This document shows positions 59,835 to 64,000 of a stretch of DNA of 64,000 nucleotides, piece by piece (within the stretch, counting starts at the first letter, position 1; each line of letters starts with the position of its first letter). This stretch comes from Streptomyces violaceusniger Tu 4113. Its GTDB lineage: Bacteria > Actinomycetota > Actinomycetes > Streptomycetales > Streptomycetaceae. The stretch lies in assembly GCF_000147815.2 (NCBI RefSeq), contig NC_015957.1:4712001-4776000 (forward strand), written 5' to 3'. Below the pieces are notes generated by a model. It searched no databases. It was not told the DNA's origin and saw only the letters and a list, made by a program, of their open reading frames with translations. The translations under genes and the position numbers were made by a program.

Positions 59835-60914
59835 TTGGCCACACAACGGATTCCGGTCATTCTCGTCACGGGTTTTCTGGGCTCCGGGAAAACGACGATG
59901 CTCAACCATCTGATGCGGGACAGCGCCGACACCCGCATCGGCGTCATCGTCAATGACTTCGGATCCATCAACATCGACGCCATGGCCGTCGCCGGACAGG
60001 TCGATTCGATGATCCCGATCGAGAACGGCTGTCTGTGCTGCGCGGCGGACGCCTCCGAGATGGACGAGATGCTCGAGCGGCTCACCGATCCGGAGCTGCG
60101 CATCGATGTCGTGGTGATCGAGGCCAGCGGCCTCGCCGAGCCACAGAGCATGATCCGTACGCTGCTGTCCAGCACCAATGAGCGGATCGTCTACGGCGGG
60201 CTGGTGGAGGTCGTGGACGCCGCGGAGTTCCCGGACACCCGCGTCCGCCACCCCGAGCTGGACCGCCATGTCCGCGCCGCGGACCTCATCGTGCTCAACA
60301 AGACCGACCGCGTCGCCGAGGACGAGCGGCGGGATCTTGTGGAGACCCTCCAGGAGATCGCCCCCGGTGCGCCGGTCCTGGCCGCCGCACATGGGCGCGT
60401 CGACCCCGCGCTCCTCTTCGACCGCCGGCCCCGCGAGACCTCCGAGGAAGGCTTCCGGCAGCTCTCGTTCGCCGATGTGTGGGGCGACGACGTGCCTGCC
60501 GACGACGAGTGCGGCGAGGACGTGTGCGGTGACGGCGACGACCACAGCCACCACCTCCACGCCGCCTACGAGAGCATGGAATTCAGCGCGGCCGAGCCGC
60601 TCCACCCGCGCCGGCTGATGGCCTTCCTCGACAGCCTCCCGGCGGGCCTCTACCGGGCCAAGGGGTTTCTCCACTTCGCGGGCGCGGGCCGGGAGCGGAA
60701 GTTCGCGCTGCACGCGGTCGGCTCGTATCTCCGCTTCCAGCCGTCGCCCTGGGAGCGCGGTGAGCCCCGCACCACCCAGCTCGTGATGATCGGCACCGGC
60801 ATCGATGCCGACACCCTCACCAAGCGGCTGACCGAGTGCGTGGCGGCACCCGCGGAAGAGGTCGATGACTCGCACATGATGGGCGTGCTCCGCTATGTGG
60901 ACGAGGCGGACTAG
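59835..60914 (+). CDS. CobW/COG0523-family GTPase (metal chaperone)
   Basis: A 359-residue G3E GTPase starting with TTG (GGAG 8 nt upstream). Walker A is GFLGSGKTT, the metal motif is ENGCLCC (C-x-C-C), the G4 motif is LNKTD and a His-rich loop DDHSHHLHAAYE (about 235-246) precedes the C-terminal CobW_C domain. Members insert or buffer zinc, cobalt or other metals. No zinc-dependent paralogue or Zur site is next to it. The zinc-thiolate GH127 enzymes nearby would be conceivable clients, but nothing in the sequence proves it. Confidence 0.92.
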   Translation: MATQRIPVILVTGFLGSGKTTMLNHLMRDSADTRIGVIVNDFGSINIDAMAVAGQVDSMIPIENGCLCCAADASEMDEMLERLTDPELRIDVVVIEASGLAEPQSMIRTLLSSTNERIVYGGLVEVVDAAEFPDTRVRHPELDRHVRAADLIVLNKTDRVAEDERRDLVETLQEIAPGAPVLAAAHGRVDPALLFDRRPRETSEEGFRQLSFADVWGDDVPADDECGEDVCGDGDDHSHHLHAAYESMEFSAAEPLHPRRLMAFLDSLPAGLYRAKGFLHFAGAGRERKFALHAVGSYLRFQPSPWERGEPRTTQLVMIGTGIDADTLTKRLTECVAAPAEEVDDSHMMGVLRYVDEAD

Positions 60915-61010
60915 GGAAATCCCTGGAAACGGCGGTGCAACCCTGAGGCGGCGTCACGGGTCCTGGTGGGTGTACATGAGGTAAACGCTCATCAACGAGC
61001 AGGAGGATCT

Positions 61011-62465
61011 GTGCGCTCCCGTTCCCTCACCACCGTCGTGCGCTGCGCGACAGTGGCGGCACTTGTGACCACCCCCGCTTTACTCGCCCTGCCCTCGGCG
61101 GGCGCCGCCGAGGCCCGCACCGCCGCGGCCGACGCCCCCAAGGCCGACTTCAACAAGGACGGACGCGCCGACCTCGCCGTCTCCGCCCCCGCCGGAACGG
61201 TGGACGGCAAGGCCAAGGCGGGCTACGTCGCCGTGGTCTACGGCTCCGCCTCCGGTGCGGACACCGCCCACCGCCAGGTCATCAGCCAGGCCACCGAGGG
61301 CGTCCCCGGCGATCCCACCGCGTCGGCGTACTTCGGGGCCCATACGGTCGCCCGCGACCTGGACGGCGACGGCTACACCGATCTGGCGGTCCAGGCCGGT
61401 GACTCCCCGGCCATCACGGTCCTGTGGGGTTCGGCGAACGGTCTGACCGATGGCACCCGGCTGCCCGCCGGCAACGGCGACCACTGGGGCTCCAGCGACA
61501 TCGTGGGCGGTGACTTCAACGGCGACGGCAAGGCCGACCTGGTCGATGTGGTCACCGTCGACGAGGGCTCGGAGGAGGAGAAGACCGGCCTGCGCGTCCG
61601 TCTCGGCCCGTTCACCCGCGACGGCAAGGACGCGGGCAGCTCCTTCTCCGACACCGGCAGGTTCGACGGGCCGACCAGTCTGACCGCGGGCGACATCACC
61701 GGCGACGGCAAGGACGACCTCGTCTCCACCCACGCCTTCGAGGAGATGTCCCAGTCCAGCCTGTTCTTCAAGGGGGACGACCAGGGCCTGTCGCCGAAGG
61801 TCAAGGACCTCACCGACGCCGCCTCCGCGACCATCGGCGACGTCGACAAGGACGGCCACGGCGATCTGGTGCTGCGCACGGTCCCGGGGAACGTCGTCGA
61901 GGACCTGCCGTACGACCACGGCACCCTGAAGGTCCTCTACGGCACCGCGTCGGGGCCGAGCACCACCCGCACCACGACCATCGACCAGAACACCGCGGGT
62001 GTCCCCGGCGTCAACGAGGACGGCGACCAGTTCGGCTACTCGCTCAGCTCCGGCGACGTCAACGGCGACGGCTACGCGGACATCGCCGTCGGCATCCCGT
62101 ACGAGGCCCTGGAAGCCGGCCAGAAGGAAGCGGGCAGCGTCGTCCAGCTCTACGGCGGCCGGGGCGGGCTGTCCGGCACCGGAGCCCAGGCGTTCACCCA
62201 GGACACCGCCGGTGTCCCCGGTGCCGCGGAGGCGGGCGACCACTTCGGCATGGCGGTGCGGCTCGCCGACACCGACGGCGACGGCGAGGACGACCTGGCG
62301 GTGGGCGCCCCCGACGAGGACGGCGCCCAGTCCACCAGCGGTGCGGCATGGGTGCTGCGCGGCCAGTCCGGCGGCCTCACCACGGGCGGCGTCGTGTCCT
62401 TCGGGCCCGACTCCCTCGGGGCGCCGGAGGCCGGTGCGGCCCTGGGCGCGGGATTCCAGCAGTAG
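61011..62465 (+). CDS. Secreted FG-GAP repeat protein (integrin-alpha-like beta-propeller)
   Basis: A 484-residue protein with a Sec signal ending near AGAAEA. At least seven calcium-type repeats are visible: DFNKDGRADLAV, DLDGDGYTDLAV, DFNGDGKADLVD, DITGDGKDDLVS, DVDKDGHGDLVL, DVNGDGYADIAV and DTDGDGEDDLAV, enough for a closed seven-blade propeller. The GTG at 61011 follows AGGAGG; the earlier in-frame Met has no ribosome site. Streptomyces carries many such extracellular proteins with unknown ligands. It may adhere to polysaccharide or proteins. Confidence 0.88.
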   Translation: MRSRSLTTVVRCATVAALVTTPALLALPSAGAAEARTAAADAPKADFNKDGRADLAVSAPAGTVDGKAKAGYVAVVYGSASGADTAHRQVISQATEGVPGDPTASAYFGAHTVARDLDGDGYTDLAVQAGDSPAITVLWGSANGLTDGTRLPAGNGDHWGSSDIVGGDFNGDGKADLVDVVTVDEGSEEEKTGLRVRLGPFTRDGKDAGSSFSDTGRFDGPTSLTAGDITGDGKDDLVSTHAFEEMSQSSLFFKGDDQGLSPKVKDLTDAASATIGDVDKDGHGDLVLRTVPGNVVEDLPYDHGTLKVLYGTASGPSTTRTTTIDQNTAGVPGVNEDGDQFGYSLSSGDVNGDGYADIAVGIPYEALEAGQKEAGSVVQLYGGRGGLSGTGAQAFTQDTAGVPGAAEAGDHFGMAVRLADTDGDGEDDLAVGAPDEDGAQSTSGAAWVLRGQSGGLTTGGVVSFGPDSLGAPEAGAALGAGFQQ

Positions 62466-62559
62466 CCGGATTCCGGCGGTAGCCGCATCACCACGATGCT
62501 GAACTTCGCTTCGTGCGCGACTAGTTGACGATCCCTCAGATCTACTGGACGGTAGGTCC

Positions 62560-64000
62560 ATGCCGACTCATGAGACGCGAGGGATACGGATCGGCCGCCC
62601 CCGACCGGGTCGCACTCGGTTGCTCGGGGTGGCCGTTGCGTTGCTGGCGGCGGCCGCGGCCCCGGGCACTCCGGCGGCCGCGGCCGAGGCGCCCTGGTTC
62701 GACGGCCGGGCGGCGGACCAGGTGACCGTGGACGGCACCCGGTTCGCCGACGGACACGGCCGCGAGGTCGTGCTGCGCGGCTTCAATGTGTCCGGCGAGA
62801 CCAAACTGGAGGAGAACGGCGGGCTCCCGTTCGCCACCACCGCCGACGCCAGGACATCCGCCGCCGCCATGCGGAACCTGACCGGAGCCAACGCGGTGCG
62901 CTTCCTGCTGTCCTGGGCACACGCCGAGCCCGAGCCCGGCCAGGTGGACACCGGCTATCTGGAGAAGGCCACCGCGCAGATGAAGGCGTTCCTGGACGCC
63001 GGAATCCGGGTCTTCCCCGACTTCCACCAGGACCTGTACTCCGGCGCTCTCTTCGACAAGGAGAGCTGGTACAGCGGCGACGGCGCGCCCAACTGGGTCA
63101 TCGACGCGGGCGGATACCCCAGGGAGTCCTGCGGCATCTGCGTCCACTGGGGCCAGAACATCACCCAGAACCAGGCGGTCATGAACGCCACCCGCGACTT
63201 CTGGCACAACCGCGCCCTGACCACCGGCGCGGGCACCGTCCGCGTCCAGGACGCCTTCCTGGACACCGCCGAGACGACCATGGCCTACCTCGCCCGGCAC
63301 CTCACCGACGACCAGTTCACCCGCGTCGTCGGCTTCGACCCGCTCAACGAGCCGTACGCGGGCGCGTACGACGACGGCCAGAACAGCCGCACCTGGGAGA
63401 AGAGCGTGCTGTGGCCCTTCTACGAGAATTTCCGCGCCCGCATGGACGCCGCGGGCTGGCAGGACAAGCCCGCCTTCGTGGAGCCCAATATGTTCTGGAA
63501 CTCCAACCTGGACTTCCAGCGCCAGGAGGGCGGCCTCCTCGACGCCGGAAAGCCCGGCCCCGACTACGTCTTCAACACCCACTACTACGACCAGAAGGCC
63601 ATCTCCGGCATCTTCATGCCCGGCAAGGCGGCCGACGGCCAGTACGCGGGCGACTTCGGCGCCCTGCGCGACCGCTCCACCGCCCTGGACCTTCCGGCCG
63701 TCATGAGCGAGTTCGGCCACCCGCTGACCGGCTTCACCTCCGACAAGGCCCCCACCGTCGTCAAGGGCATGTACCAGGCACTGGACTCCCGGCTCCCCGG
63801 CGCCACCTGGTGGACCCGGCCGGCCGCCTCCGGCGCCGTGCTCTCCTCCACCCAGTGGCAGTGGGACATCTACAGCAGCCGCCACCACGAGGCCATGAAC
63901 GGCAACACCGGCAAGGTCCTCACCGAGGGCGACGCCTGGAACGGCGAGGACCTCTCGGCCGTCCGCCTCGACGACTCCGGCAACGCCGGGCTGCGCCAGG
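62560..64000 (+). CDS. Secreted GH5 endoglycoceramidase-like glycosidase, 3' end outside window
   Basis: The frame is open from the ATG at 62560 to the window end (480 codons). An N-terminal basic segment and alanine-rich hydrophobic stretch ending near AAAEAP is a Sec signal. The catalytic barrel shows LRGFNVSGETK, PDFHQDLYS (typical of endoglycoceramidases), FDPLNEPY with the acid/base Glu and VMSEFGHP with the nucleophile Glu. The visible part covers the whole GH5 barrel, and the C-terminal beta domain has just begun. The substrate could be a glycosphingolipid or a plant glycoside. The ribosome site GGTAGG is closely spaced. Confidence 0.85.
   Translation, partial: MPTHETRGIRIGRPRPGRTRLLGVAVALLAAAAAPGTPAAAAEAPWFDGRAADQVTVDGTRFADGHGREVVLRGFNVSGETKLEENGGLPFATTADARTSAAAMRNLTGANAVRFLLSWAHAEPEPGQVDTGYLEKATAQMKAFLDAGIRVFPDFHQDLYSGALFDKESWYSGDGAPNWVIDAGGYPRESCGICVHWGQNITQNQAVMNATRDFWHNRALTTGAGTVRVQDAFLDTAETTMAYLARHLTDDQFTRVVGFDPLNEPYAGAYDDGQNSRTWEKSVLWPFYENFRARMDAAGWQDKPAFVEPNMFWNSNLDFQRQEGGLLDAGKPGPDYVFNTHYYDQKAISGIFMPGKAADGQYAGDFGALRDRSTALDLPAVMSEFGHPLTGFTSDKAPTVVKGMYQALDSRLPGATWWTRPAASGAVLSSTQWQWDIYSSRHHEAMNGNTGKVLTEGDAWNGEDLSAVRLDDSGNAGLRQ

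Noticed and set aside
62525..62558. TTGACG plus TAGGTC as the promoter of the GH5 gene
   Set aside because: The spacing is 22 bp, too long for a normal sigma-70-type promoter, and no palindrome fills it.

Overview
The window is high-GC actinobacterial DNA, almost certainly from a Streptomyces-type genome. The base composition, G/C-ending codons, frequent GTG/TTG starts, many IclR/ROK/LacI/MerR/Lrp regulators and a dense set of secreted plant-polysaccharide hydrolases all point that way. I see no rRNA, tRNA, CRISPR array, phage gene or insertion sequence. The first and last genes run off the window.

Left part (1-12.4 kb). The 3' part of a flavin-dependent (SsuD-like) monooxygenase is followed by a family-3 solute-binding lipoprotein. 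Next is a seven-gene minus-strand operon (10.65 down to 2.45 kb): Gfo/Idh/MocA dehydrogenase, IolE-like isomerase, family-5 binding protein, DppB-type permease, a permease-ATPase fusion, a DppF-type ATPase and a zinc-independent MDR reductase. A ROK regulator is transcribed divergently from it. This looks like uptake and oxidation of a sugar or cyclitol derivative.

Centre (12.4-29 kb). This is the most unusual part, an aromatic (possibly heteroaromatic) catabolic island. A tightly overlapping minus-strand operon (21.1 down to 14.9 kb) encodes a CarAa-like Rieske oxygenase, a 38-residue membrane peptide, an M20-fold protein that has lost its metal ligands, an MhpB-like class III extradiol dioxygenase, an MhpC-like hydrolase, an IclR regulator and a two-subunit HTD2/MaoC-like hydratase. 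Around it lie a ferredoxin plus TrxR-like ferredoxin reductase, an MDR reductase, a second hydratase pair, a BphD-like hydrolase, a double-length CaiB-type CoA-transferase, an acyl-CoA ligase, an alpha/beta hydrolase with His in place of the nucleophile Ser, a LysE exporter and a second IclR. Five copies of a palindrome, GGTCCG-N5-CGGACC, sit in the promoter regions of these units and suggest one regulon. Inferred flow: ring dihydroxylation, meta cleavage, C-C hydrolysis, then CoA activation and hydration.

Middle-right (29-45.9 kb). Mixed genes: cupin, O-antigen-ligase-like membrane protein, a double-length Lrp regulator divergent from an amidohydrolase-AbgT transporter pair, DUF427 and DUF2071 proteins, a CaiB CoA-transferase, a CE7 acetyl esterase with a LacI regulator, a secreted SGNH hydrolase, a polar amino-acid ABC transporter and a small basic protein.

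Right part (46-64 kb). A plant cell-wall glycan locus, probably for arabinogalactan or arabinosylated glycoproteins. It has an intracellular GH127, a MerR-PP2C fusion regulator, a beta-propeller lectin, a three-gene GH43 operon with swapped modules and a CBM13, a Tat-exported GH127 with a LamG-like domain, an aldo/keto reductase, a CobW GTPase, a seven-repeat FG-GAP protein and a GH5 endoglycoceramidase-like enzyme cut by the window end.
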